A stretch of 18,503 nt of DNA from Eubacteriales bacterium (GTDB lineage Bacteria; Bacillota_A; Clostridia; Lachnospirales; Lachnospiraceae): NCBI GenBank assembly GCA_030527765.1, contig JAUNAE010000021.1, positions 4,495 through 22,997 on the forward strand, read 5' to 3'. Below are positions 7,529 through 15,253 of the stretch, one piece after another (the stretch's first letter is position 1; every line of letters begins with the position of its first letter). The notes beneath the pieces are model-generated. The model saw nothing but the letters and a program-made list of their open reading frames with translations, made no database searches and was not told the origin of the DNA. Position numbers and translations under genes: made by a program.

Positions 7529-9033
7529 TACTTATCTCCCCCTTTTTCCTTCAGTGATGCCTCAAGGATCATCTCCTGGGTTACAAGTTTAATCTCGGAG
7601 AACTCACCGGTTACACGACCGCTCTTCATAACAACGATACGGTCAGCAACACCAAGAACCTCCGGCATCTCGGAAGATACCATAATGATCGCATATCCTT
7701 TGCATGCCAGATCATTCATAATTTCATAAATAGAATATTTTGCACCTACGTCGATACCCTTTGTAGGCTCATCCATGATCAGTACTTTCTGCTCGGAGTT
7801 CAGCATCTTGGCTACAACAACCTTCTGCTGGTTACCACCGGACAGAGAAGACGGCGGTGCGGTAATATCATTTGCTTTCAGCTGAATCTTCTTACACAGC
7901 TCAATTGCTCTTGCCATCTCCGCATCCTCATCCAGCTGCAGAGCCTTAACGAAGTCCTTCATTGTAGCGGATGTAACGTTCTGATAGATCGGAAGTTCAT
8001 TAACAAGACCCTGTGTCTGTCTGTTCTCCGGAAGAAGACCGATTCCAAGTTTCAGAGCATCGATCGGGCTCTTAATATGGACTTCCTTGCCTTCCAGACG
8101 AATCGATCCGGAATCCGGAGTCATAATACCGAAGATGTTCTGACAAACCTCTGTACGTCCGGCACCAACCAGACCTGTCAGAGCAAGGATTTCACCACGA
8201 CGTACGTTGAAGGATACATCTTTGAAGTAACCTTCTTTGGAAATGTGATCAACTTCAAGTACCACGTCACCGATCTTAGCGGTTTTTTCCGGATACATTG
8301 CAGTCAGCTCACGACCAACCATCGCTTTAACCAGATCGGAGTTTGTAATTCCGTCTACATCCCATGTTCCTACATATGTGGAATCACGGAATACGGTTAC
8401 GCGGGTAGCCAGCTCGTACATATCCTCAAATCTATGTGTGATAAAGATGATGGAAACACCTCTGTCACGAAGATCTTTGGCAATCTGGTACAGCTGAAGA
8501 CATTCATTTCTTGTAAGAGAAGCCGTAGGCTCATCCATGATCAGGATTCGAGCATCACGGGAAAGTGCTTTTGCAATCTCAACCAGCTGCTGTGCAGCAA
8601 CGGAAAGAGTTCCCATTGGCTTATCTACATCGATTTCTTTGCTGAGAGGCTCAATCAGCTCTTTTGCTTTTGCTCTCATTGTCTTCCAGTCATAGAAACC
8701 AAATTTATTCTTGATCTCCTGACCCATAAAAATATTCTCAGTAACTGTCAGATCCGGGAAGGATGTAACGTGCTGATAAATTGCAGCGATACCCATCTTT
8801 GCGGAATCTGCCGTATTACGGAATGTTACCTTCTCACCCTCCAGCAGCATGATACCGCTGTCCGGCTGATGAACTCCGGTGATGACTTTAATGAATGTAG
8901 ATTTACCTGCACCATTTTCACCCATCAACGCATGAATTTCACCTTTTTTCAACTGAAAATGCACACCATTCAGAGCCTTAACGCCGCCAAATGTTTTTAC
9001 CACATCTTTCAGTTCCAAGATATAATCACTCAT
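7528..9033 (-). CDS. Sugar ABC transporter double-domain ATPase, RbsA/RhaT-like
   Basis: Cytoplasmic ATPase of the sugar importer, 501 aa, with two nucleotide-binding domains. Domain 1 has Walker A GENGAGKST (38-46), signature LSVAAQQ (143-149), Walker B LIMDEP (164-169) and His200. Domain 2 has a degenerate Walker A GLVGAGRTE (287-295) with Arg in place of Lys, signature LSGGNQQK (397-404), Walker B VLIMDE (417-422) and Ser in place of the switch His. This asymmetry is normal for the RbsA/MglA/AraG family. The start at 9033 (MSDYILELKD) matches the family N-terminus and follows AAAGGAG, though the spacing of about 12 bases is long. An in-frame ATG at 9075 has no ribosome site. It is the first gene of the sugar operon, read divergently from the AraC-type regulator. 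Confidence 0.94.
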   Translation of the reverse strand: MSDYILELKDVVKTFGGVKALNGVHFQLKKGEIHALMGENGAGKSTFIKVITGVHQPDSGIMLLEGEKVTFRNTADSAKMGIAAIYQHVTSFPDLTVTENIFMGQEIKNKFGFYDWKTMRAKAKELIEPLSKEIDVDKPMGTLSVAAQQLVEIAKALSRDARILIMDEPTASLTRNECLQLYQIAKDLRDRGVSIIFITHRFEDMYELATRVTVFRDSTYVGTWDVDGITNSDLVKAMVGRELTAMYPEKTAKIGDVVLEVDHISKEGYFKDVSFNVRRGEILALTGLVGAGRTEVCQNIFGIMTPDSGSIRLEGKEVHIKSPIDALKLGIGLLPENRQTQGLVNELPIYQNVTSATMKDFVKALQLDEDAEMARAIELCKKIQLKANDITAPPSSLSGGNQQKVVVAKMLNSEQKVLIMDEPTKGIDVGAKYSIYEIMNDLACKGYAIIMVSSEMPEVLGVADRIVVMKSGRVTGEFSEIKLVTQEMILEASLKEKGGDK

Positions 9034-9086
9034 TTGAAAGTAGCTCTCCTTTCCACTTCTTTTTCGTGTTGTCATATGTCACTTGT

Positions 9087-9161
9087 ACCATACAACGCCG
9101 CTCCATTTCAATATCAAAAATTGTTTTTCGATATTCATTTATTGTTTTTTTATTCCTATTT
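9087..9161 (-). promoter_or_regulatory. Sugar-operon promoter region with 21-bp direct repeat (AraC-type sites)
   Basis: ATTGTTTTT occurs at 9120-9128 and again at 9141-9149, exactly 21 bp apart; over 21 positions the two copies agree at 15. Two half-sites in direct orientation two helical turns apart is the arrangement known for AraC-family activators. Just downstream on the minus strand is a -35-like TTGATA (9117-9112) and, 19 bases on, a poor -10 TATGGT (9092-9087). An alternative pair is TTGAAA with TACAAG. The first repeat also overlaps an imperfect palindrome, AATATC...GATATT (9110-9135). The placement next to a weak promoter suggests activator-dependent transcription by the divergent regulator. 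This is inferred from spacing and position. The rest of the 245-base divergent gap is AT-rich without other clear structure. Confidence 0.5.
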
Positions 9162-9246
9162 GCTATATTCTAAGCATAATGATATACTTATTTCAAAATA
9201 ATTACAATAAATTTTTTCAACAATCGTATTTTCCGCGAATTTTTCT

Positions 9247-9252
9247 TATACT
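9247..9252 (+). promoter_or_regulatory. Possible -10 element of the AraC-type regulator gene
   Basis: TATACT (9247-9252) lies 27 bases before the regulator ATG, leaving room for a short leader with the AGGCAGGAA ribosome site. No good -35 is seen at 16-18 bases upstream (the region reads near TCGTAT), so the promoter is weak or needs help from a bound regulator. Confidence 0.35.
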
Positions 9253-9278
9253 AATTGTACAAAAGGCAGGAATATCTC

Positions 9279-10136
9279 ATGAATTTAGGCAAAATTTTGT
9301 CAGCCATGCGCTACACAGAGCACGAAAATCCAATTGATACAAAAGTAGAAATGCTCCCTTTCTACGTCAAGGAAATCGGCTTCACCAATGATACAAAATT
9401 TACAAGAGGCAATACGAACAACTACGCAGACTATCTTCTGCTCTATTCCCAGACCCGTCTTGTCTTTTCCAAATACAACAACAAATACCAGATTAATCCT
9501 TATGATATTTACATCTCCGCCTGCAACACCCCTCTCACCTTTACTCAACCCCGGGGGAAAAAGGGCAGCTTCATTTATCTTGTCATCAGCGGAAAACATG
9601 CCCAGCAGTTTTATAATTTCGTACGAACAAACAACTGCATCTATCACACCAGTCAGCACAACGAAATTCCAAAGCTGTTTCTTTCACTTTTGAATATTGA
9701 TTTCGACGATGCATCTTTTGAAGATCAGTTTGAAGCAAGTACTCTTCTTCATCAGCTGTTTTTTCAGCTGTATAAGCAGTCCGTCAATGTTCTGACTGCC
9801 AAAAGCATGCAGCCTCCCCAGGATACGGCTATTAATCAGACCCTTTCTTATATTGAAAAGAATTACAAAAAAGATCTGACTATTGATACACTCTGTGCAA
9901 ATGTCGGCTTTTCCAAGTATTATTTCTGCAAAATGTTTAAGGATCACATGGGAATTACGGTACACCAGTACATCACCGAGTTCCGCATCTCAAAATCCAA
10001 ATATTTGTTAAGCTATTCAAAGCTCTCCATTACCGCAGTTGCAAGCTCCGTCGGATTCAAAAACGTTCTGACTTTCACGAGAAATTTTGAGAAGCTGGTT
10101 CATATGACTCCGAATGAATACCGCCAGAGATATTGA
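9279..10136 (+). CDS. AraC-family transcriptional regulator
   Basis: DNA-binding regulator, 285 aa, the only gene on the + strand. Residues about 1-130 look like a sugar-sensing cupin-type arm, with weak conservation (YQINPYDIYISA, then GSFIYLVISGKHAQQFY). Residues about 185-285 form the double helix-turn-helix: DLTIDTLCANVGFSKYYFCKMFKDHMG and the second helix region SITAVASSVGFKN, ending with the typical FxxxxxxTPNEYR. The start is the ATG at 9279 with AGGCAGGAA upstream; an in-frame TTG at 9255 would lie on the likely transcription start. It is divergent from the sugar operon and separated from it by a 245-base gap carrying a 21-bp direct repeat. It is therefore most likely the local activator responding to the transported sugar or its phosphate. 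The effector cannot be read from sequence. Confidence 0.92.
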   Translation: MNLGKILSAMRYTEHENPIDTKVEMLPFYVKEIGFTNDTKFTRGNTNNYADYLLLYSQTRLVFSKYNNKYQINPYDIYISACNTPLTFTQPRGKKGSFIYLVISGKHAQQFYNFVRTNNCIYHTSQHNEIPKLFLSLLNIDFDDASFEDQFEASTLLHQLFFQLYKQSVNVLTAKSMQPPQDTAINQTLSYIEKNYKKDLTIDTLCANVGFSKYYFCKMFKDHMGITVHQYITEFRISKSKYLLSYSKLSITAVASSVGFKNVLTFTRNFEKLVHMTPNEYRQRY

Positions 10137-10152
10137 TCCGTTTTTCCACAAA

Positions 10153-10199
10153 AAAGACCATCCGACATGTACTTTCACGTACATGACCGGATGGTCTTT
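10153..10199. terminator. Bidirectional terminator between regulator and opp operon
   Basis: AAAGACCATCCG (10153-10164) and CGGATGGTCTTT (10188-10199) form a 12-bp outer stem. CATGTAC and GTACATG form a 7-bp inner stem around TTTCAC, separated by a small internal loop. On the minus strand TTTTTTGTGG follows, a good T-tract for the opp operon. On the + strand the tail is TTTGTATGTTCT, weaker, 16 bases past the regulator stop. It serves the converging ends of both units. Confidence 0.9.
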
Positions 10200-10207
10200 G
10201 TATGTTC

Positions 10208-10259
10208 TGTAAGAATTCAGCCGGATTCTTGCGATCCGCTTTGTTCCTTTCTTCTTACA
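10208..10259 (-). other. Hairpin in the oppF 3' untranslated region
   Basis: TGTAAGAA (10208-10215) and TTCTTACA (10252-10259) are perfect inverse complements. A smaller CGGAT/ATCCG pair (10222-10226, 10234-10238) nests inside. It sits between the oppF stop and the terminator, so the message would end in two stacked structures, possibly protecting it from 3' exonucleases. Confidence 0.4.
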
Positions 10260-10272
10260 AGCCTTTCAGCGT

Positions 10273-11250
10273 TTATTTCTCATCATACAGATGACAGCTT
10301 ACGCGATGGCCGTTCCCCATATCCACTTCTTTTGGAGCCTGTGTCTTACAGATCTCTATGCATTCACTGCAGCGGGTATGGAATTTGCAGCCCTTCGGCG
10401 GATTTGCCGGGGAAGGAATGCTTCCTTCCAGAATGATTCGTTTCATCTTGCTGTCCGGATCCGGAATCGGAATCGCGGAAAACAGTGCTTTTGTGTATGG
10501 ATGAAGCGGATTTGCGAAGATATCTTTCTTGCTTCCGAACTCTACCAGACTTCCCAGGTACATGACACCAACTGTGTCGGAAATATGCTCTACGACAGAC
10601 AGGTCATGGGAAATGAACAGATAGGTCAGTCCATGTTCTTTCTGAAGATCACGAAGCAGGTTGATAATCTGTGCCTGAATGGATACGTCCAGCGCAGAAA
10701 CCGGCTCATCACATACGATAAACTCCGGATTCAGTGCAAGAGCACGTGCAATACAAATACGCTGGCGCTGACCGCCGGAGAACTCATGAGGATAACGATC
10801 CTTGTGATACTCCTGCAGACCGCAGTTTTTCATAACATTGGATACATAATCATCCAGTTCATTCTTTTTAACAAGCTTGTGCTCTCTTACCGCTTCACCG
10901 ATGATCTCACCTACCGGAAGTTTCGGAGACAGGCTGGAGTATGGATCCTGGAAAACAATCTGCATTTTGGTACGCAGCTCGTTCATCTCTTTTCTCTTCA
11001 GATCGCTGATTTCCCGCCCGTTGAAGCGAATCTCTCCCTCGGTCTTCTCGATCAGACGAAGAATGGTACGTCCTGTTGTGGATTTTCCACATCCGGACTC
11101 TCCTACAAGACCCATGGTTGTTCCACGGGGAATGGAAAAGCTTACATCATCCACTGCCCGCACATATCCTTTGGCGCCGGTCAGCACATTCCCGCGGATC
11201 GGGAAATATTTCTTCAGATGTTTAACTTCGAGAATATTGTCTGTGCTCAT
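10273..11250 (-). CDS. oppF: Oligopeptide ABC transporter ATPase OppF
   Basis: Cytoplasmic ATPase, 325 aa, one of the pair that powers peptide import. It has Walker A GESGCGKST (50-58), Q-loop FQDPYSSLSP (100-109), signature FSGGQ (157-161), Walker B FIVCDEP (177-183), His215 and the oligopeptide-transporter C-terminal domain with LHPYTKALFSAIP (249-261). A Cys cluster ends the protein (Cys288, 294, 297, 301, 319). The ATG overlaps the oppD stop by four bases (ATGA), and AAGGAGGTG within oppD provides the ribosome site. It is the last gene of the operon. The GLTYLFISHDL stretch and the VFQDPYSSLSPK form are those of OppF rather than OppD. Confidence 0.95.
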   Translation of the reverse strand: MSTDNILEVKHLKKYFPIRGNVLTGAKGYVRAVDDVSFSIPRGTTMGLVGESGCGKSTTGRTILRLIEKTEGEIRFNGREISDLKRKEMNELRTKMQIVFQDPYSSLSPKLPVGEIIGEAVREHKLVKKNELDDYVSNVMKNCGLQEYHKDRYPHEFSGGQRQRICIARALALNPEFIVCDEPVSALDVSIQAQIINLLRDLQKEHGLTYLFISHDLSVVEHISDTVGVMYLGSLVEFGSKKDIFANPLHPYTKALFSAIPIPDPDSKMKRIILEGSIPSPANPPKGCKFHTRCSECIEICKTQAPKEVDMGNGHRVSCHLYDEK

Positions 11251-12425
11251 ACCGTCACCTCCTTGTCTTTTTCATATTTTTCAGCAACTTTGCAGCCGTC
11301 ACAGCGATGGCAGCTGACAAAATGTGTCTCGGATACCTGATACATATCCGGGTATACACCGTCACATCCGTTGACCTGCATCTCACAGCGGTCGCGGAAA
11401 TAGCAGTAATCCGGCATCTCAATCGGGTTCGGAACCTGACCCGGAATGCTGTACAGACGATCCACTTCTTTACCTACCACCGGTTTGGAATTCATAAGAC
11501 CGATGGTATACGGATGACGTGGATCTTTGAAGATATCCTGTGCGGTACCTTTCTCTACAACACGTCCTGCATACATAACAACGACATAGTCCGCCATCTC
11601 TGCAATTACACCAAGGTCATGGGTGATCAGCATGATGGAAGAATTGATTTCATCCTTCAGATTTCGAAGCAGATCCAGAATCTGTGCCTGAATGGTAACG
11701 TCAAGTGCTGTGGTAGGCTCATCTGCAATGATCAGTCTCGGATCACAGGCAAGTGCCATAGCGATCATGACACGCTGACGCATACCACCGGAAAGCTCGT
11801 GTGGGAACATACGGTAAACGCCTTTGCTGTTGGCAATACCGACTTTTTCCAGCATCTCAATGGTGCGGGCTTTCACAGCCTCGGCACTCATCTCCGGCTT
11901 ATGGATTTTGATGATCTCATCTACCTGATCTCCAATACGGAAGACCGGATTTAAGGAAGTCATTGGCTCCTGGAAAATCATCGCCATCTGCTCTCCACGA
12001 AGTTTCTGCATCATCTCTGCCGGGGCATCTGCCACACTGATGGCCTTGCCCTCTCCAACGTTCAGACGAATCTGACCATTGACGGTCTGCCCCTGCGGAC
12101 GCTGAACGAGCTGCATCAGAGAAAGACTTGTTACGGATTTTCCGCATCCGGACTCACCTACGACGCCGACGGTTTTTCCCTGAGGAATCTCAAAGGAGAC
12201 ACCGTGTACTGCCTTGACAGTACCGATATCGGAGAAAAAGTATGTGTGCACATTGTCGAACTCGACAATGTTTTCAGGATTCTTCATGGTAGTCACATAC
12301 TCAGACTCCGGAATATGGCGGCGGTTGCGCTTTTTCTCAATAACACTTGTAATCTTACGATTGCGCTTTGAGATGGCACGGGCTTCCTTCGCGGAAATAT
12401 AATTCACATCTTTTGCTTTTGCCAT
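11247..12425 (-). CDS. oppD: Oligopeptide ABC transporter ATPase OppD with N-terminal extension
   Basis: Cytoplasmic ATPase, 392 aa, partner of OppF. It has Walker A GESGCGKS (90-97), Q-loop FQEPMTSLNP (151-160), signature LSGGM (211-215), Walker B LIIADEP (231-237), His269 and the oligopeptide C-terminal region with RHPYTIGLMNSKP. The C-terminus has cysteines spaced C-x5-C-x6-C (341, 347, 354) plus Cys372, 375 and 378. The nucleotide-binding domain starts near residue 52, so about 50 residues precede it. That extension is highly basic (SKRNRKITSVIEKKRNRRH), whereas OppD proteins usually begin within a few residues of the domain. The ATG at 12423-12425 follows GGGAGG at 12 bases; the internal ATG at residue 47 has no close ribosome site, so the extension looks real. 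Confidence 0.94.
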   Translation of the reverse strand: MAKAKDVNYISAKEARAISKRNRKITSVIEKKRNRRHIPESEYVTTMKNPENIVEFDNVHTYFFSDIGTVKAVHGVSFEIPQGKTVGVVGESGCGKSVTSLSLMQLVQRPQGQTVNGQIRLNVGEGKAISVADAPAEMMQKLRGEQMAMIFQEPMTSLNPVFRIGDQVDEIIKIHKPEMSAEAVKARTIEMLEKVGIANSKGVYRMFPHELSGGMRQRVMIAMALACDPRLIIADEPTTALDVTIQAQILDLLRNLKDEINSSIMLITHDLGVIAEMADYVVVMYAGRVVEKGTAQDIFKDPRHPYTIGLMNSKPVVGKEVDRLYSIPGQVPNPIEMPDYCYFRDRCEMQVNGCDGVYPDMYQVSETHFVSCHRCDGCKVAEKYEKDKEVTV

Positions 12426-12443
12426 AATTCTTCTTATCCTCCC

Positions 12444-14189
12444 TTATCGTTTCATCTTCGGATCAAACGCATCGCGCAGACCATCGCCGATGAAGTTGAA
12501 GCCCAGTACGGTCAGCAGAATCAAAGTACCTGCCGGAATCCATACGAACCAGAACGTAGACATGACATAGGAGTCATTAACGGCATTGATAATGTTACCC
12601 CAGGAAGCGAATGGATATTTTACACCAAGTCCCAGGAAGCTTAAGGTTGCCTCGGTCAGAATAACATCACCGAGACCCATGGTTGCGATAACAATCAGCT
12701 GCGGGAATACGTTCGGAATCAGATGTACAAAGATTCGACGATGTACGCTGATACCCGTTGCCTCTGCAGCAATCATGAACTCCTGCTCACGGAGAGACAG
12801 GATCTGACCACGTACCATACGTGCAATTCCGGCCCATCCCAGAAGTCCGAGAACGAGACACAGGAAATAGATTCGGATCTTCGGGGAAATTTTGAAGGAA
12901 TCCATGATAGATCCGAGAATGATGTACAGCGGCATGGCCGGGATACAGTAAACGACATCAACCATACGCATGATGATATTGTCTACCCAGCCGCCGAAGA
13001 ATCCGGCAAGACCACCCATAACAACGCCGATAGCAATTTCCAGAAGAATGACAATAAAGCCGATCATCAGGGAAACTCGTCCACCATACATCAGACGCGT
13101 CAGAATATCCATACCATTTCCGTCGGTTCCCAGTGGATGGGCTTTGGATGGGTACGAGTAGTTGTCGTTGAGCTGTGTATCCTGAAGTGTGCGGATCACA
13201 TACTGCTCATTTTTCAGATTCAGTTTGTATTCCTGATCTTCGCCGTCCTTGTTCGGGAAGGTGAAGGAGTTTTCACCGTTTGTAATTGCCTCCTCCACTG
13301 TGCGGATATAATCAATGCTCAGGTGGATGCCGGAGACAATCGGACTTACAGAGAAACGGGAAATCAGTGCTGCTTCCTCTCCTGCTGCGTTTGTGATCAC
13401 AGCAGAATCGGACTCCTTATCATAGGAAAGTTTGTATTTGCCTTCCGCAGTTTCAAAGGAATCTTTGCCTTCCGCCAAAGCGGATACAGCTGCGGAGCGA
13501 AGTTCATAGCTGAGTTCTTCGTCTTCGCTGAAGGTGTTGAAAATGTAACGGGTTGCAAAACCGTACTCTGCACCGGAAGAAATCTTAAGGGAACGTCCCG
13601 CCTGCGTAATCATATAGGTCGTTCCGTCAACTTCGAAGGAAGTTTCTCCCTCATTGTTTGCCTCTTCAAATGCGGTTTTGATCTCATCCGTCAGTTCCGG
13701 TGTGGAAGTCTTGTCATAAACATAAATTCCACGAAGGAATGTAGCAGATCCAATCTCCATAGCTCCGGAAATTTTATATCCGGCCTCGCCCATAGCCTCC
13801 AGGCTATAAGTGTTTCCATCTACTTCAAACGTATCTTTTCCCTGGTTAATGGCCAGAATCAGCTGAGACTGTGCACGGCCGGACAGGGTTTTCTCTTTGG
13901 ATGCATATGCAAATTTGTAATCTTCGTTGTGTTTTGCTCCGGCATAATCCTTCTCGGTCTTCTCAACCTTACGGAAAACCTGTGCTTCTCCGTAAGGGCT
14001 TACCACTCCTCCGAGAAAAGCGAACAGGAACATACAGACAATAATAATCAGTCCGAACATTGCCAGACGGTTGCGGACAAATCGCTTCGCTACCAGCATT
14101 CCCGGAGAGAGTACCCGGACACGGGACTCGTCACCCAGACTGGTTTCCTGTGCAGCTGCAGAAGAATTTGTGTTTTTGTTTTCACTCAT
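12444..14189 (-). CDS. oppC: Oligopeptide ABC transporter permease OppC with large extracellular repeat insertion
   Basis: Membrane permease of the peptide importer, 581 aa, almost twice the usual about 300. Residues 1-41 are cytoplasmic, with helix 1 at about 42-64. The normal permease resumes at HPLGTDGNGMDILTRLMYGG (351-370) and runs to the end, including the coupling motif EAATGISVHRRIFVHLIPN (475-493). Between them, residues about 65-345 are a hydrophilic insertion that should face outward, since it follows the first helix. It holds four related units with the pattern A-x2-x-G-x3-F, then Y-x-L or similar, then a final I. The conserved Phe is at 121, 185, 245 and 309. The ATG follows GAGGAGG, 15 bases after oppB. 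The insertion may dock OppA or peptide, which is inferred. Confidence 0.93.
   Translation of the reverse strand: MSENKNTNSSAAAQETSLGDESRVRVLSPGMLVAKRFVRNRLAMFGLIIIVCMFLFAFLGGVVSPYGEAQVFRKVEKTEKDYAGAKHNEDYKFAYASKEKTLSGRAQSQLILAINQGKDTFEVDGNTYSLEAMGEAGYKISGAMEIGSATFLRGIYVYDKTSTPELTDEIKTAFEEANNEGETSFEVDGTTYMITQAGRSLKISSGAEYGFATRYIFNTFSEDEELSYELRSAAVSALAEGKDSFETAEGKYKLSYDKESDSAVITNAAGEEAALISRFSVSPIVSGIHLSIDYIRTVEEAITNGENSFTFPNKDGEDQEYKLNLKNEQYVIRTLQDTQLNDNYSYPSKAHPLGTDGNGMDILTRLMYGGRVSLMIGFIVILLEIAIGVVMGGLAGFFGGWVDNIIMRMVDVVYCIPAMPLYIILGSIMDSFKISPKIRIYFLCLVLGLLGWAGIARMVRGQILSLREQEFMIAAEATGISVHRRIFVHLIPNVFPQLIVIATMGLGDVILTEATLSFLGLGVKYPFASWGNIINAVNDSYVMSTFWFVWIPAGTLILLTVLGFNFIGDGLRDAFDPKMKR
13191..13883 (-). 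repeat. Four about 62-residue protein repeats within OppC
   Basis: The units centre on AINQGKDTFEVDGNTYSL, EANNEGETSFEVDGTTYMI, ALAEGKDSFETAEGKYKL and AITNGENSFTFPNKDG...YKL. The shared plan is a short helix, G-[KE]-[DTN]-[ST]-F, a turn, Y-x-[LI], a polar strand, then [IV]. The aligned Phe residues are 64, 60 and 64 residues apart. Between units lie related links such as GSATFLRGIYVY and GFATRYIFNTF. The copies differ at DNA level, so the duplications are old rather than recent slippage. Confidence 0.75.
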
Positions 14190-14204
14190 GTGTCAATCCT
14201 CCTC

Positions 14205-15191
14205 TCAGCTGATACGCACACGCGGATCGACAACGGCATAGAGAACGTCGGCGATCAGGTTGCCCAGCAGTGTCAGTACAGCGAGAAATGTCAGGTAGAA
14301 CATGGTAAATGGAATATCTCCTTTGACCATACTCTGATAACCTGTGTAACCAATGCCAGGAATCTGGAACAGCGTCTCCGTGATCATTGCACCGCCAAAC
14401 AGTCCCGGAAGAGATCCGCCGATAATGGTAACGATCGGGATCAGGGTGTTTCTAAATGCATGATGGTAGATGACTTTTCGTTCCGGAAGTCCTTTGGCAC
14501 GGGCGGTTCGAATGTAATCGGAATTCAATACTTCCAGCATGTTCGCACGAACATAACGCATCATGGAACCCATGCTGACAACCGTCAGCGTGATAACCGG
14601 AAGGATCATATGCTGACAGGTATCCAGAAACTGTCCGAAAGAAGACAGGCTCATGTGATTACGGCCTACAATACCGTAGAGATCCAGCCAGCCCAGTTTT
14701 ACGGAGAAGATATACTTCAGAACCGTTGCAAAGAAAAAGCTCGGCAGGGAAATACCCATCAAAGAAATAAATGTTACAACATAGTCGGTGTTGCTGTACT
14801 GCTTTCTTGCAGCTGCAATACCAAGAGGAATCGCAATCAGATACTCCAGAACAGATGCACAAAGAGCAAGTGCAAAAGAATACCAGATTACATTGCCGAA
14901 TTTTGTGAGAACCGGCACGTTCCACTGCCAGGAATCTCCAAAATGACCTGTTACAGCCTGGCCAAGCCAGTGCAGATATCCCGGAATAATTCCGGAATCC
15001 AGGCCGTAAACTGCATTCAGCTGTGCCAGCCATTCCTCATAGCTCTTTGCTCCGGGCTTCTGAGACATCTCTCGAGCCAGAGTTTCCACATAAGAGGAAG
15101 GCATGCAGCGCATGATTGTATAAATAATAAGTGCTACGAAGAAGAGAATGACAATACTGATGCCGAGTCTCTTCAAGATATATTTCATCAT
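14205..15191 (-). CDS. oppB: Oligopeptide ABC transporter permease OppB
   Basis: Membrane permease, 328 aa, that pairs with OppC to form the peptide channel. It has an N-terminal helix (MMKYILKRLGISIVILFFVA), the outward loop with YGLDSGIIPGYLHWLGQAVTG, several central helices and the cytoplasmic coupling motif DYIRTARAKGLPERKVIYHH, then IPGIGYTGY and the C-terminal VVDPRVRIS. All are standard for OppB/DppB and the length is normal. Two ATG codons stand together; the first (15189-15191) is preferred because AGGAG lies 9 bases upstream. It follows oppA after a 161-base gap that contains a strong hairpin but no evident terminator T-tract, so it is probably read from the same transcript at lower level. 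Confidence 0.95.
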   Translation of the reverse strand: MMKYILKRLGISIVILFFVALIIYTIMRCMPSSYVETLAREMSQKPGAKSYEEWLAQLNAVYGLDSGIIPGYLHWLGQAVTGHFGDSWQWNVPVLTKFGNVIWYSFALALCASVLEYLIAIPLGIAAARKQYSNTDYVVTFISLMGISLPSFFFATVLKYIFSVKLGWLDLYGIVGRNHMSLSSFGQFLDTCQHMILPVITLTVVSMGSMMRYVRANMLEVLNSDYIRTARAKGLPERKVIYHHAFRNTLIPIVTIIGGSLPGLFGGAMITETLFQIPGIGYTGYQSMVKGDIPFTMFYLTFLAVLTLLGNLIADVLYAVVDPRVRIS

Positions 15192-15253
15192 GATTTCAGG
15201 CTCCTTAATCAGTCTGATCGGTCAAAATACCGATGTGAATAAACCATGAAAGA

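Noticed and set aside
9110..9135. Palindrome as a LacI-type operator
   Set aside because: The arms are A/T-rich with a bulge and there is no LacI-type regulator gene nearby; the 21-bp direct repeat fits the adjacent AraC-type regulator better.
9255..9278. TTG start giving an N-terminus MYKRQ, which resembles a translated transposon-adapter artefact seen in some assemblies
   Set aside because: The DNA reads TTGTACAAAAGGCAG, not the adapter sequence, and the ATG at 9279 has its own ribosome site. It is native sequence and not the start.
13191..13883. OppC insertion as a frameshifted or fused foreign gene
   Set aside because: The reading frame is continuous, both flanking permease parts align with one OppC, and the codon use looks like the neighbours. 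A fusion artefact is unlikely.
12723..15242. An 839-codon open frame on the + strand opposite oppB/oppC
   Set aside because: It lies antisense to well-supported permease genes with ribosome sites and family motifs. Its translation is rich in Cys, His and Ser and shows no domain; it reflects codon bias of the real genes.
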